This document shows, piece by piece, positions 27,026-36,249 of a stretch of DNA of 44,766 nt. Below the pieces are notes generated by a model. That model was not told the origin of the DNA, ran no database searches, and was given only the letters and a program-made list of their open reading frames with translations. How positions within the stretch are numbered: position 1 is the first letter of the stretch; the number at the start of each line of letters is the position of its first letter. Origin of the DNA: Bryobacterales bacterium (GTDB taxonomy: Bacteria; Acidobacteriota; Terriglobia; Bryobacterales; Bryobacteraceae); the NCBI GenBank assembly GCA_003170915.1, contig PMYB01000157.1, positions 63,597 to 108,362 of the forward strand, in the 5' to 3' direction. The position numbers were made by a program, and so were the translations under genes.

Positions 27026-28840
27026 ATGAGAACACGTCTTACAGTTCTGGCTGTGTTAGCGATCTGTGCGCCCGTCGAGGCGCAATCGCCCAGCCGGATC
27101 GTGAATGTCGAAGCGCGCCGGACTACCAGCTTGAATGGCAAGTGGCGCGCCATCGTCGATCCGTACGAGAACGGGTACTACGATTTCCGCCTGCAACCCG
27201 CCAAGGACGGCTATTTCCTCGACGCCAAGCCAAAGGACAAGAGCGATCTCCTCGAGTACGACTTCGACACCTCGGGGCAGCTCGACGTGCCGGGCGATTG
27301 GAACACGCAACGCAAAAGTCTCTTCTTCTACGAAGGCACCGTCTGGTACCGGCAGAAGTTTGACTATCGGAGCAATCCCACCACGCGCCTCTTCCTCTAT
27401 TTCGGCGCCGCCAACTATGAAGCCATGGTCTACCTGAACGGCGAAAAGCTCGGCTCGCACACGGGCGGATTCACGCCGTTCGCCTTCGAGATCACCGGCA
27501 AGACCCGCGAGAAAGGCAATTCCGTGGTGGTGAAGGTGGACAACAAGCGTCACCGCGAGGATGTGCCCACGGTCAACACGGACTGGTGGAATTACGGCGG
27601 GTTGACGCGCGGCGTCTCACTGGTGGAAGTGCCGGAGACGTTCGTCGAAGACTACTTCGTGCAACTGAAGAAAGGCTCGACGGACACCATCGCCGGATGG
27701 GTCAAACTCAACGGCCCGAGGCCGCGGCAGCAGGTGGCCATCCGCATTCCCGAGGCGGGGGTGTCGGCACCCGTCGCCACGGACGCCAACGGCTACGCCG
27801 CCCTGAGCGTTCCGGCCAAACTGACCCTGTGGTCGCCGGAAAACCCCAAGCTGTACGAGGTGACCATCGCGTCGGACACCGACTCGGTCCGCGAGCGCAT
27901 CGGATTCCGCACGATTGAGACCAAGGGGACCGACATCCTGCTGAACGGCAAATCGGTCTTCCTGCGAGGCGTCTCGATTCACGAGGAAGCTCCGTTCCGG
28001 ACGGGCCGGGCCTACAGCCCGGAGGATGCCCGCACGCTGCTGGGCTGGGCCAAGGAGATGGGCTGCAACTTCGTCCGGTTGGCGCACTACCCGCACAACG
28101 AGAACATGGTGCGGGAAGCCGACCGTTTGGGCCTGATGGTGTGGTCGGAAACCCCGGTGTATTGGACCATTCTGTGGGAGAACCCCGAGACGTTCGCCAA
28201 CGCCAGCAATCAACTGGCGGAGAGCATCGCGCGGGACAAGAACCGCGCCTCGATTGTTCTGTGGTCGGTGGCCAATGAGACGCCGGTGGGCGAGGCGCGC
28301 ACGGCGTTTCTCAGGAAGCTGGCGGGACAGGTCCGCGCTCTGGACCCGACGCGCCTGGTCACCGCCGCCCTGCTGCATCACAACGATGGCGGCGCGGCCG
28401 AAGGCACCACGGATTTGCTCGACGATCCGCTCGGAGCCGACCTCGATGTGCTGGGCTGCAACGAGTACCTCGGCTGGTACGACGGCTTGCCGGATAAGGC
28501 CGACCACATCGATTTCAAGACCATCTACAGTAAGCCTCTGATCATGAGCGAATTCGGAGCGGACGCGCTCTACGGGCTGCATGGCGACGCACTCACCAGG
28601 TGGAGTGAAGAATACCAGGAAAACGTGTATCGGCATCAGGTCGGGATGCTGAGTCGCATTCCGTTTCTGCGCGGCACATCGCCGTGGGTGCTGATGGACT
28701 TCCGTAGCCCCCGCCGCACCTTGCCGGACATCCAGGACTTCTTCAACCGCAAGGGCCTGGTTTCCGTGCGCGGCGACAAGAAAAAGGCCTTCTACGTGAT
28801 GCGGGAGTTCTACCAGGCGGAGCAGAAGCAGTACCAGTAG
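27026..28840 (+). CDS. Secreted GH2 beta-glucuronidase
   Basis: A 604-residue exported beta-glucuronidase. The signal peptide is MRTRLTVLAVLAICAPVEA. The jelly roll spans about 30-210, Ig-like 215-300 and TIM barrel 305-600. E418 in SVANETPVG is the probable acid/base and E509 in MSEFGAD the nucleophile. The N574-R575-K576 triplet is the NxK motif that binds the glucuronate carboxylate, which separates it from galactosidases. GGAGG stands just before the ATG. Glucuronic acid caps are common on plant hemicellulose and arabinogalactan, in line with its neighbours. The MFS gene follows by 7 bases and may import products. Confidence 0.88.
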   Translation: MRTRLTVLAVLAICAPVEAQSPSRIVNVEARRTTSLNGKWRAIVDPYENGYYDFRLQPAKDGYFLDAKPKDKSDLLEYDFDTSGQLDVPGDWNTQRKSLFFYEGTVWYRQKFDYRSNPTTRLFLYFGAANYEAMVYLNGEKLGSHTGGFTPFAFEITGKTREKGNSVVVKVDNKRHREDVPTVNTDWWNYGGLTRGVSLVEVPETFVEDYFVQLKKGSTDTIAGWVKLNGPRPRQQVAIRIPEAGVSAPVATDANGYAALSVPAKLTLWSPENPKLYEVTIASDTDSVRERIGFRTIETKGTDILLNGKSVFLRGVSIHEEAPFRTGRAYSPEDARTLLGWAKEMGCNFVRLAHYPHNENMVREADRLGLMVWSETPVYWTILWENPETFANASNQLAESIARDKNRASIVLWSVANETPVGEARTAFLRKLAGQVRALDPTRLVTAALLHHNDGGAAEGTTDLLDDPLGADLDVLGCNEYLGWYDGLPDKADHIDFKTIYSKPLIMSEFGADALYGLHGDALTRWSEEYQENVYRHQVGMLSRIPFLRGTSPWVLMDFRSPRRTLPDIQDFFNRKGLVSVRGDKKKAFYVMREFYQAEQKQYQ

Positions 28841-28847
28841 CTGCGCA

Positions 28848-30029
28848 ATGACGCCGCAACGGCCACGCGCGTCCGCCATTCGCTTCATCGTCTGCCTCGG
28901 CCTGGTCAGCCTTTTCGCCGACATGACTTACGAAGGCGCGCGCAGTGTCATCGGACCGCTCTTGCAGGATCTCGGCGCCAGCGCCGCGCTGGTGGGCCTC
29001 ATCGCCGGCTTCGGCGAGATGCTGGCCGCCAGCCTGCGCCTGTTTTCCGGCCGGCTCGCCGACCGCACGCGCGCCTACTGGACCATTACAGTTCTGGGAT
29101 ACATCCTGACCCTGGTGGCGGTGCCCCTGCTGGCCTTCGCCGGAAACTGGCAACTGGCGGCGCTGCTGGTGATCGCCGAGCGAACCGGAAAAAGCTTGCG
29201 CGGACCAGCGCGCGACGTCCTGCTGTCGGGGGCTACCGATGTGGTCGGCCACGGCTGGGGATTCGGCCTGCATACCGCGCTCGACCAGACTGGCGCCGTG
29301 TTGGGCCCGCTGTTCATCGCGGCGGCGGTAGCGCGTTCGCATCGCTTCGGCCCGGCGTTTCTGTGGCTGGCCGTCCCCGGGGTTGCCGCGCTGGCCGCGC
29401 TCGCGGTGGCGCGCGCGCTGAATTCTGGCGAAACCGCCGCGGCGCCACCCCCACAGGCCTTCCAGCCTCTGCCAAGAGTTTTCTGGATCTACGCCGCAGC
29501 CGCCGGCCTGCTGGCCTGCGGATTCGTGGATTTTCCCCTGCTCGCCTATCACTTCCAGAAGATCGCGCTAGTGCGGCCCACGGTCATCCCGGTGCTGTAC
29601 GCGGGCGCCATGGGGGTGAATGGCCTGACGGCGCTGGTGTTCGGCAGGCTGTTCGACCGCTACGGAATTCCAGTGCTCACGTGCGGAATTCTGGTGTCCC
29701 TGCTGGCGTTGCCACTGGGATTTCTCGGCGGACCAGCGGCCGCCATCGCCGGCGTCGCCTGTTGGGCCACGGGGTTGGGAGCACAGGACGCATCCCTGCG
29801 CTCGGGCATCGCACAAGTGGTCTCGATGAACAAACGCGGCGGCGCTTTCGGCGCCTTCAACGCGGTCTATGGCGTGATGTGGTTTCTGGGCAGCGCCGCC
29901 ATGGGCATGCTCTACGACCACTCGGTGATGGCGCTGGTGGTGTTCGGCGTTGCTGCGCAGTTAGCCGCGGCCGCGATGTTCTTCCGCCTGCGGAAACCTC
30001 TGGCGGCCGCGAGGGCGGCGAACTCGTAG
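28848..30029 (+). CDS. MFS transporter
   Basis: A 393-residue inner-membrane protein with about 11-12 hydrophobic helices. The loop after helix 2 reads GRLADRTRAYW and the equivalent in the second half is GRLFDRYGIP, both forms of the MFS G-x-x-x-D-R signature, which supports two six-helix halves. NKRGGAFGAFNAVYG near residue 325 also fits. It starts 7 bases after the glucuronidase stop, so it is probably in the same unit and may import the released sugar. Specificity is unknown. Its end is convergent with the next gene, 5 bases apart. Confidence 0.8.
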   Translation: MTPQRPRASAIRFIVCLGLVSLFADMTYEGARSVIGPLLQDLGASAALVGLIAGFGEMLAASLRLFSGRLADRTRAYWTITVLGYILTLVAVPLLAFAGNWQLAALLVIAERTGKSLRGPARDVLLSGATDVVGHGWGFGLHTALDQTGAVLGPLFIAAAVARSHRFGPAFLWLAVPGVAALAALAVARALNSGETAAAPPPQAFQPLPRVFWIYAAAAGLLACGFVDFPLLAYHFQKIALVRPTVIPVLYAGAMGVNGLTALVFGRLFDRYGIPVLTCGILVSLLALPLGFLGGPAAAIAGVACWATGLGAQDASLRSGIAQVVSMNKRGGAFGAFNAVYGVMWFLGSAAMGMLYDHSVMALVVFGVAAQLAAAAMFFRLRKPLAAARAANS

Positions 30030-30034
30030 CCCGT

Positions 30035-30886
30035 TTATTTCTTCGCCTCTGCCGGCTTAGGTGGAGGCGGCGGCGCAGGCCGCCAGAACTTGGCGTCAAC
30101 TGCCACGACCTCCTCTGGCGGATTGCTCAGCTCCGGCAGAAAGCGAGCGATGATGATCTCCGTATTGGCAACCGATTCCGCTACGGCCTTCTGGTAGCTG
30201 GCGTATGACGATCCGAGCACTTCCTGCAATGGTTTGATGTTGTCCAGATCGCCCAGGCTCTTGACCAAGGTCGTGATGTAGAAGACCCCGGCCTGCTGGC
30301 CGGCTAGCCCCTGGCTGACTAAGGAAGCGACGCCAAAATTGACCCGCTCTTGAGCGCTCTTGTTGAGGCGGAGCTGAGCCTCGTAATCAAGGGCCTTGCC
30401 GGGCCGCGTGTGCACGATGGCAGTGCGCAGGTAGCGCGACTGACCGACCAACTGGTTGTAGGCCGCGGCATCGGCCGGAGCGCTGGCGCTCAGGTCCCAG
30501 CGGCGGCGGCGCAACTCCGCCCGCTCGCTCTCGACGGTGGCGTCCCAGTCGGCCAACAGCTTGTGCATGCCGGCGGCTCCCACGGCCTTGGTCAGTGCTC
30601 CCTCGAAGGCTTTCATCCCTTGCTCGGCGGCTCCGTAACCGGCGCGCGTCGAGACGAAGTAGATGGTGTTCGGCTCCCCGTACATCACCTGGTAGGCCAG
30701 CCAGTTGTCACCCTTGTTTTTGCGATTGATCTCCACCATCCTTTTGTTGATGGAGTCGAATTCGCTCCGCTTCCCCATCTTGACTTTCGCGATATCCACG
30801 TCCAGGTAGCTCTCCGGCATCTGCGCGGCTATGGGAGCCGCCAGAATTCCGGCGAGCAACAATCCTGCGAAAAAACGATTCTTCAT
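30035..30886 (-). CDS. Secreted protein of unknown function
   Basis: A 283-residue exported protein with signal peptide MKNRFFAGLLLAGILAAPIAA. I do not recognise the family. It appears to have two related halves of mixed alpha/beta character (YLDVDIAKVKMGKRSEFDSI and YLRTAIVHTRPGKALDYEAQ), a dimeric alpha-beta-barrel-like duplication, and a Pro/Lys tail (PAPPPPPKPAEAKK). The longer frame upstream (to 30976) crosses the promoter and is excluded. The possible -10 TATACT lies about 82 bases upstream. Confidence 0.55.
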   Translation of the reverse strand: MKNRFFAGLLLAGILAAPIAAQMPESYLDVDIAKVKMGKRSEFDSINKRMVEINRKNKGDNWLAYQVMYGEPNTIYFVSTRAGYGAAEQGMKAFEGALTKAVGAAGMHKLLADWDATVESERAELRRRRWDLSASAPADAAAYNQLVGQSRYLRTAIVHTRPGKALDYEAQLRLNKSAQERVNFGVASLVSQGLAGQQAGVFYITTLVKSLGDLDNIKPLQEVLGSSYASYQKAVAESVANTEIIIARFLPELSNPPEEVVAVDAKFWRPAPPPPPKPAEAKK

Positions 30887-30967
30887 GTGAAATGTTATCC
30901 CCTCTGTTTTGGTGTAGATGTGGTCAAACCGGGATTCCCATGGGGAGTCCCGCCCCAGTTCTTGTTC

Positions 30968-30973
30968 AGTATA
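30968..30973 (-). promoter_or_regulatory. Possible -10 element before the 30886 start
   Basis: TATACT on the minus strand in GGTGTATACTGAAC, nearly identical in its surroundings to the element at 26350 on the other strand. It sits between the zinc-ribbon gene stop and the unknown protein. Confidence 0.35.
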
Positions 30974-30992
30974 CACCGACTTGCCTCCGGGT

Positions 30993-31466
30993 CTACGCCG
31001 CCCGTGCTATCCGACGGTATTCCTCTTCCGACTTGGCGGGCAGGAGGACCCACAGCGTGTAGACGCCGAGCGCCGTGCCGAATGGCATGTCGAGCAGGCT
31101 GAAGCACCCCAGAACAATGGCCAGCATGCGCGCCCAGGGTTGCCGTTCCAGCAACCCCCAACCCGCCACAATACCGACTACGGCGCCCACCAGCAACAGC
31201 CCCCCCAAACCCCGCATCAAGCCGTGCACAAAGCCTGGCACACCCGGTGTAAAGAACGGGAACCCATACCGGAAAATCGACACCAGGAACAAGCCTGGAA
31301 GCAGGCGAAACGCGGAAATAGCCAGCCAGAATATCCCCAGCAGGCGCACGTGGCCGGCAATCCGGCTCTCCACCGGCATCAGCGGCACAGCGCCCATACC
31401 TTTGCCGCACCTCGGACAGAAACGCTGAAACTCCTGCAAAGGGGTCCCACAATGATCGCAAAACAT
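30993..31466 (-). CDS. Zinc-ribbon membrane protein
   Basis: A 157-residue protein starting MFCDHCGTPLQEFQRFCPRCG, a double C-x2-C zinc ribbon, followed by three to four membrane helices (LLGIFWLAISAFRLLPGLF, GLLLVGAVVGIVAGWGLL, MLAIVLGCFSLLDM). Zinc-ribbon membrane proteins of this type are widespread and mostly uncharacterised. AGGAGG sits seven bases before the ATG at 31466; the frame further up is not used. It is divergent from the next plus-strand gene. Confidence 0.7.
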   Translation of the reverse strand: MFCDHCGTPLQEFQRFCPRCGKGMGAVPLMPVESRIAGHVRLLGIFWLAISAFRLLPGLFLVSIFRYGFPFFTPGVPGFVHGLMRGLGGLLLVGAVVGIVAGWGLLERQPWARMLAIVLGCFSLLDMPFGTALGVYTLWVLLPAKSEEEYRRIARAA

Positions 31467-31577
31467 TCTTCTGCCTCCTGGATCGCTACTCCATACCATA
31501 CGAGGGTACCGCTCGGTTTGTTCGGGTCAAAGGAGGGAGGGCTTGACAACGGAGGCGCCAGATGCGATCAAGATCCC

Positions 31578-32255
31578 ATGCGCGCATCGATTGTTTGTCT
31601 GGTTCTGATGTGTTGGGGCATGGCGGCGCAGCAGCCCGCTGGCGCCGGCATCAGCCACACCGCGCGGCCTCAGGCCGAAGACTGGGTTCTGGCGAACCAG
31701 CATCTTCGCGTGGTTCTTCGCTCCGACAATCTGACGTTGTCGGTGGAAGACCTCGCCACCGAAGAGGCTTGGGGGTCCGATCCGTGGGAGGCGAGCGCCG
31801 GACGTATTTATCTGCTGGGCAAGGGACACCAACTCGAGAACAGTTTCGATCAAGTCGCGGAAATCGTGCATGACCTGAAATACAACCTCGGCGTGGATAG
31901 GGCCCTCATCCGCATTGCCGGTTGGAGCCGGAAGGGCTACGACAACGATCGGCTCATCGATCAGCTCCAGGTGAACACCGAAGCCGGTAAGGCCATCAAC
32001 GATGTGCTCTCGCCGTTGCAGCGCCGCCTGGCGCACGAGGAGCTTCTGAACCACCAGACGCTGACGCCCGACCTTCTGGTCGAGCGCACGAACTTCTCTT
32101 CAGGCGTGGAGGTGACGGTGAATTACGGAGAGTTTCCTTTCAAGCTCAAAGACGGGACGGAGTTACCTCCGTATGGTTACCGGGTGAAGGACGCGGCGCC
32201 GGGCGGGCACTCGTTCTCCGGCCACGTCGAGACCGATCTGGTATCGAAAAACTAG
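31578..32255 (+). pseudogene. Shrunken glycosidase-like protein, probable in-frame deletions
   Basis: A 225-codon open frame with a signal peptide (MRASIVCLVLMCWGMAAQQP). The first about 80 residues (NLTLSVEDLATEEAWGSDPW, GRIYLLG) resemble the N-terminal domain of large glycosidase-like proteins related to GH101. Residues around 95-120 (GVDRALIRIAGWSRKGYDN) look like a TIM-barrel piece. The rest (LLVERTNFSSGVEVTVNYG) looks like the C-terminal beta domain. The full proteins are far longer, so two large in-frame deletions are inferred. The family match is from memory and moderate. It has no good ribosome-binding site at its start. Its TAG and the next gene's stop share the palindrome CTAG at 32252-32255. 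Confidence 0.45.
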
Positions 32256-33070
32256 GCTCTTCCAGCCTCGCGGAACCACCCCAACCCGTCGACCGTCTTC
32301 CCGGCCGGACGGTATTCGCAGCCGATCCATCCGTCGTAGCCCAGCTCTTCCAGAACGCGGAAGAGGTACGCATAATCGACTTCGCCGCCGCCCGGTTCAT
32401 GCCGGTCCGGTACGCTGGCGACCTGAATGTGTCCGCAGTGTGGCGCGTACTTTCGCAGTTTCATGGTGAGATCCCCCTCCATGATCTGCATATGGTAGAG
32501 ATCCATCTGCATCCTGATGTTGGGGGCGTTGACGGCGGTACAGACGGCGTATGACTGGGCTTGGGTATTGAGATAGAAGCCGGGCATATCCCGTGTGTTG
32601 ATGGCCTCGATCAGAAGCGTGATGCCGTGCGCGGCCAGCTTCCCGGCGGCATATCGCAGATTCGCGATGTAGGTAGCTTCAACGGCAGCCGGATCCGCCC
32701 CCGCGGGAACGATTCCCGCCATGGCGTGCACGCGGCTGGTCTTCAGCCGGGTGGCGTAGGAGATGGCCGTCTCGACACTCTGCCGGAACTCGGATTCGCG
32801 TCCGGGAATACAGGTGATGCCTCGCTCACCCGCGCTCCAATTGCCGGGTGCAAGATTGAAAAGAACGTTCTCCAGGTGGTGGTTGCGAAGGCGCTCTGCC
32901 AGGACCTCCGCCGGGAACTCGAATGGAAACAAGTATTCCACTCCTTGGAAGCCGGCATCCGCCGCCGCGGAAAACCGGTCGAGGAACGGCACCTCGTTGA
33001 ACATCATCGAAAGATTCGCTGCAAATTTGAGCATGAGATTATTGTGACATTGATCGGGTGGCCCGCTCAT
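32252..33070 (-). CDS. Hydroxypyruvate isomerase-like TIM-barrel enzyme
   Basis: A 272-residue sugar isomerase of the Hyi/OtnI (AP-endonuclease-2-like) group, expected to interconvert hydroxypyruvate and tartronate semialdehyde or act on 2-oxo-tetronates. FAANLSMMFNEVPFLDRF, GVEYLFPFEFPAE, LIEAINTRDMPGFYL (metal-binding Glu), MDLYHMQIMEGDL (Asp, His) and IGCEYRPAG are typical. The start at 33070 overlaps the stop of the GH28 gene in ATGA with GGAGG upstream. ATG 33034 (MLKFAANLSM) matches the usual N terminus but lacks a ribosome site, so either is possible. It is the last gene of a three-gene pectin-related unit. Confidence 0.82.
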   Translation of the reverse strand: MSGPPDQCHNNLMLKFAANLSMMFNEVPFLDRFSAAADAGFQGVEYLFPFEFPAEVLAERLRNHHLENVLFNLAPGNWSAGERGITCIPGRESEFRQSVETAISYATRLKTSRVHAMAGIVPAGADPAAVEATYIANLRYAAGKLAAHGITLLIEAINTRDMPGFYLNTQAQSYAVCTAVNAPNIRMQMDLYHMQIMEGDLTMKLRKYAPHCGHIQVASVPDRHEPGGGEVDYAYLFRVLEELGYDGWIGCEYRPAGKTVDGLGWFREAGRA

Positions 33071-34644
33071 CGCGCCGGCGCCTCCGTCGAAGTCTCGGGA
33101 ATCATCGGGAAGTCCTTCGCCGACTCTTCCGTCGCCTGCCGCGCGCCGCCGAGCGCGTTCCCGATGAGCACGATGCCCTTCAACTCGCCCGGCGCCACGG
33201 AAAGGAATGTGCCCGTGCTCGCGGACGCCTTGCTGGCCCGCACCGTGGCGCCCGGGCAGTGGTCCAGCCGGATCACGGGGGTTCCCGGCAGCGGCTTGCG
33301 CGTGGATACGGCGTCCAGTTCGAGTTCCTTTGAATCCCGTATCAGAAATGCCGGTCCGCTCTCGGCGTTCACCTGCACGTTATGCAGTTCCAGCCTGACG
33401 GTGTTGTATGCTTTCATCCCGATCTTCGCCGACGCAACGACGTCGCTGATCCGCAGCCCGTCCACCGGCATCTCCGGCAGCCCTTCGAGGTCGATGGCCA
33501 CGCGCGCGCGGTTGATGGTCATGTGGCTGACGGCGATATTGCGGAACACCGGTGTTCGTTCCGAAACCGGTTCTTCGACGGGCATCTTGACGTTTTCCGG
33601 AGGCATCATGTAGAAACTCATCACATTGATGCCCCGGCCGACGTCTTCCATGGTCCAGTTATCGAATCGGACGTCTTCGATGATTCCGCCGCGCCCGCGC
33701 CTGCTCTTGATGCGAACGCCCATCCCGGTGCCATTGCAAGTGATATTGCTGGCGACGACGTTGCGGATGCTTCCCGAAATCTCACTGCCCAGCACCACCG
33801 CGCCGTGCGCGCGATGCACGTTGCAATTGGCGATGGATATGTTTTCGGCGGGCCGGTTGACCCGCCGCCCGTCGGCGTCCTTCCCCGACTTGATCACGAT
33901 CCCGTCATCGCCAGTGTCGATATAGCAGTCGGAAATCCGCACGTTGCGGCTGGAATCGATATAAATGCCGCCGGTGTCGTGCCCCCCAAACGTCTCCACC
34001 ATGACACCGCGAACCACGGCGTTGTCCGTGTACAGGATCTGAATCGGCCACATCGCCGACCCCACGATGTGAATGCCCTCGATGAGAATATTCTTGCCTT
34101 CCATGATGGAAATAAACATGGGCAGCAGTTCCGGGGCCGCCTTCTGGTACAGTTCCTCGGGTATGGGCGTCTTCAGCTCCAACAATTCGAGAAGGCGCAG
34201 CCAATTGGTTCCCGACGCCGGTTCGCCCATGATCTTGATCCAATCGGGCTGGTTGGTGGTCAGCACGCCGCGGCCGGTGATGGTGACGTTCTCCAGATTG
34301 CGCCCGCCGACGAGAGGCAAGGGCGTAATGGCCTCGATGCCCTGCCATCGCCCTCTGGCGAACGGCAGCTTGGTAGCCGGGAAGCGCACCGTGGCGCCTG
34401 CCTCGATGTGGAGCACCAGGTTGCTCACCAGCTCGATCGGGCCAGTGACATAATTCCCGGCCGGAACGTACACCGTTCCCCCGCCCGCGGCTTTCGCGGC
34501 CTGGATGGCGGAGCGGAATGCCCCGGTGGCGGACACCGAAGCATCGTTGTGGGCGCCGTAATCCAGAATATTGAAGAACGGGACGGCGCTCCACGCGTTG
34601 GCGCCGATCAGAAGAACGAGGGCCGGTATCCGCCAAAAGTTCAT
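33067..34644 (-). CDS. Secreted GH28 polygalacturonase-like enzyme (copy A)
   Basis: A 525-residue exported right-handed beta-helix protein of glycoside hydrolase family 28. Signal peptide at the start (VLLIGANAWSA), then VLDYGAHNDG-type start of the helix (here ILDYGAHNDASV). GH28 catalytic positions: D246/D247 (TGDDGIVIKSG) present, H280 (AHGAVVLGSE) present, RIK at 311-313 present, but the usual N-T-D-G is T224-G225-G226, so the first catalytic Asp is missing. It is a tandem paralogue of the next gene. It overlaps both neighbours by ATGA. Confidence 0.82.
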   Translation of the reverse strand: MNFWRIPALVLLIGANAWSAVPFFNILDYGAHNDASVSATGAFRSAIQAAKAAGGGTVYVPAGNYVTGPIELVSNLVLHIEAGATVRFPATKLPFARGRWQGIEAITPLPLVGGRNLENVTITGRGVLTTNQPDWIKIMGEPASGTNWLRLLELLELKTPIPEELYQKAAPELLPMFISIMEGKNILIEGIHIVGSAMWPIQILYTDNAVVRGVMVETFGGHDTGGIYIDSSRNVRISDCYIDTGDDGIVIKSGKDADGRRVNRPAENISIANCNVHRAHGAVVLGSEISGSIRNVVASNITCNGTGMGVRIKSRRGRGGIIEDVRFDNWTMEDVGRGINVMSFYMMPPENVKMPVEEPVSERTPVFRNIAVSHMTINRARVAIDLEGLPEMPVDGLRISDVVASAKIGMKAYNTVRLELHNVQVNAESGPAFLIRDSKELELDAVSTRKPLPGTPVIRLDHCPGATVRASKASASTGTFLSVAPGELKGIVLIGNALGGARQATEESAKDFPMIPETSTEAPAR

Positions 34645-36089
34645 TTCGCCACCGCCCAGAAGTCGGTCGCCGCCTCTGCCGTGGCCGTTCGCGCGCTGGT
34701 GAACGTGTTTCCTTCCAGCACGATGTTTTTCAACTCACCCAATGCCGCTGAGAGAAACGTCCCGGTGCCTGCAAACGCCCTGCTCCCGCGCACGATGGCG
34801 CCGGGGCAGCGGTCCAGCCGGATCACGGGAGCGTCCGCCAGGGGCTCGCGCGTGGACACGCCGTCCAACTCGAGTTCCTTCGAATCCCGTATCAGGAAGG
34901 CCGGTCCGCTCGCGGCGTTCACCTGCACATGATGCAATTCCATGGCGACGGTATCGTGAGCTTTCAGTCCACTCTTGCCCGAAGCGATTATGTTTGTGAT
35001 TCGCAGTCCGGAAATCGGCATCTCCGGCAGCCCTTCGATGTTGATCATCACGGGCGGCAAGTTCTCGTAGGCCACGGTGGCCCGGCAGCGGTTGATACCC
35101 ATGTCGTCGACCACGATGTTGCGGAACACCGGCGTCCGCTCCGAAACGCGTGGTTCGGAAGAGTTCACCCTGGCTTCGAGGACATAGTATTGCGAGACAT
35201 TGATGGCCCTGCCGACGTCATCCATGGTCCAGTGATCCAGTCTGACGTTTTCGACTACCCCGCCGCGCCCGCGGTCGCTCTTGATGTTCATGCCCACCCA
35301 CGTGCCCTGGCAAACGATGTTGCTCGCCACCACGTTGCGGATGCTCCCCGACATCTCACTGCCCATCACCACCGCGGCGGACCCGTGGTGCACAATGCAA
35401 TTGGTGACGGTCACGTTTTCGGTGGACCGGTTGACCCGCAACCCGTCGGCATCCTTCCCCGCTTTGAGGACTATGGCGTCGTCGCCATTGTCGAGATAGC
35501 AATTGGCAATCCGCACGTCCTTGCTCGAATCGATCACGATACCGTCGGTGAACGAACCCGGATACGTCTCGATGCTGACATCGCGAACAACGGCATTGGT
35601 CGAGTACAGCAGGTGCACCGTCCAGAACGGCCCAAAAGAGGCCTCCTGTTGCGGCCCACCCATCAGCTTGGTCCACTCGGCGTTGTTGGTCGCGATCGCA
35701 CCGCGGCCGGTGATGGTCACGTTCTCCACGTTCGTGCCGCCGATCAATGGCACCGGCGTCAGGCATTCGATGCCTTGCGCCCTCCCTTTGGTGAACGGCA
35801 GTTTGGCGGCCGGGAAGCTCAGCGTGGCCCCCGCGTCGATGTGGAGCACCAGGTTGCTCACGAGTTCGATCGGGCCAGTAACATAATTGCCGGCCGGAAA
35901 GTACACCGTTCCCCCGCCCGCGGCTTTGGCCGCTTGAATCGCTGAGCGAATCGCTTCCGTAGCGGGCGCGGAACCATCGTTGTGCGCGCCGTAATCCAGG
36001 ACATTGAACACTGTCGCGGCGCTCCACGCATTCGCGCCGATCAGCAGAAACAACACCGGCAGAAGCCGGCTTCGAGAGAACGGGTGCAT
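34641..36089 (-). CDS. Secreted GH28 polygalacturonase-like enzyme (copy B)
   Basis: A 482-residue exported paralogue of copy A, with long near-identical stretches. Signal peptide PVLFLLIGANAWSA. Compared with copy A it lacks about 45 residues after the ATNNAEWTKLMGG stretch, roughly two turns of the beta helix. Motifs differ the other way round: the first Asp is present (T181-D182-G183) and D203/D204 remain, but the GH28 His is Ser237 and the RIK Arg is Asn268 (NIK). Catalysis by the standard mechanism is therefore doubtful. GGGAGG stands before the ATG at 36089. It is the first gene of the minus-strand operon. Confidence 0.82.
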   Translation of the reverse strand: MHPFSRSRLLPVLFLLIGANAWSAATVFNVLDYGAHNDGSAPATEAIRSAIQAAKAAGGGTVYFPAGNYVTGPIELVSNLVLHIDAGATLSFPAAKLPFTKGRAQGIECLTPVPLIGGTNVENVTITGRGAIATNNAEWTKLMGGPQQEASFGPFWTVHLLYSTNAVVRDVSIETYPGSFTDGIVIDSSKDVRIANCYLDNGDDAIVLKAGKDADGLRVNRSTENVTVTNCIVHHGSAAVVMGSEMSGSIRNVVASNIVCQGTWVGMNIKSDRGRGGVVENVRLDHWTMDDVGRAINVSQYYVLEARVNSSEPRVSERTPVFRNIVVDDMGINRCRATVAYENLPPVMINIEGLPEMPISGLRITNIIASGKSGLKAHDTVAMELHHVQVNAASGPAFLIRDSKELELDGVSTREPLADAPVIRLDRCPGAIVRGSRAFAGTGTFLSAALGELKNIVLEGNTFTSARTATAEAATDFWAVAK

Positions 36090-36134
36090 TGAGGAGACCT
36101 CCCTATCCTATTGTGGGGCAGGATGGCATCCGGC

Positions 36135-36155
36135 GCGGCGGTTGTCAATCGCCGC
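36135..36155. repeat. Short hairpin in a divergent intergenic region
   Basis: GCGGCG (36135-36140) and CGCCGC (36150-36155) form a six-base stem with partial further pairing. It follows TGTGGGGCAGG (36112-36122), which resembles the left end of the repeat at 7382, but the right end of that repeat is not found here. The region 36090-36249 lies between the divergent GH28 and transketolase starts and must hold promoters, which I could not assign. Confidence 0.4.
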
Positions 36156-36249
36156 TGCTCCAAAAAGGGTTATGCATTAGACTGGAGCTTCGGCTTACAA
36201 CTGCCGGCCGCGCTTCCTTTTCGCACCCAGCGCGGCCAGGGGAGGACGC

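Noticed and set aside
31543-31548. TTGACA as a -35 for the gene at 31578
   Set aside because: No -10 at a proper distance; the position 17 bases on is GATCAA.
33382-34932. Long plus-strand open frame over the GH28 genes
   Set aside because: Same cause as above; the minus strand has signal peptides, motifs and ATGA coupling.
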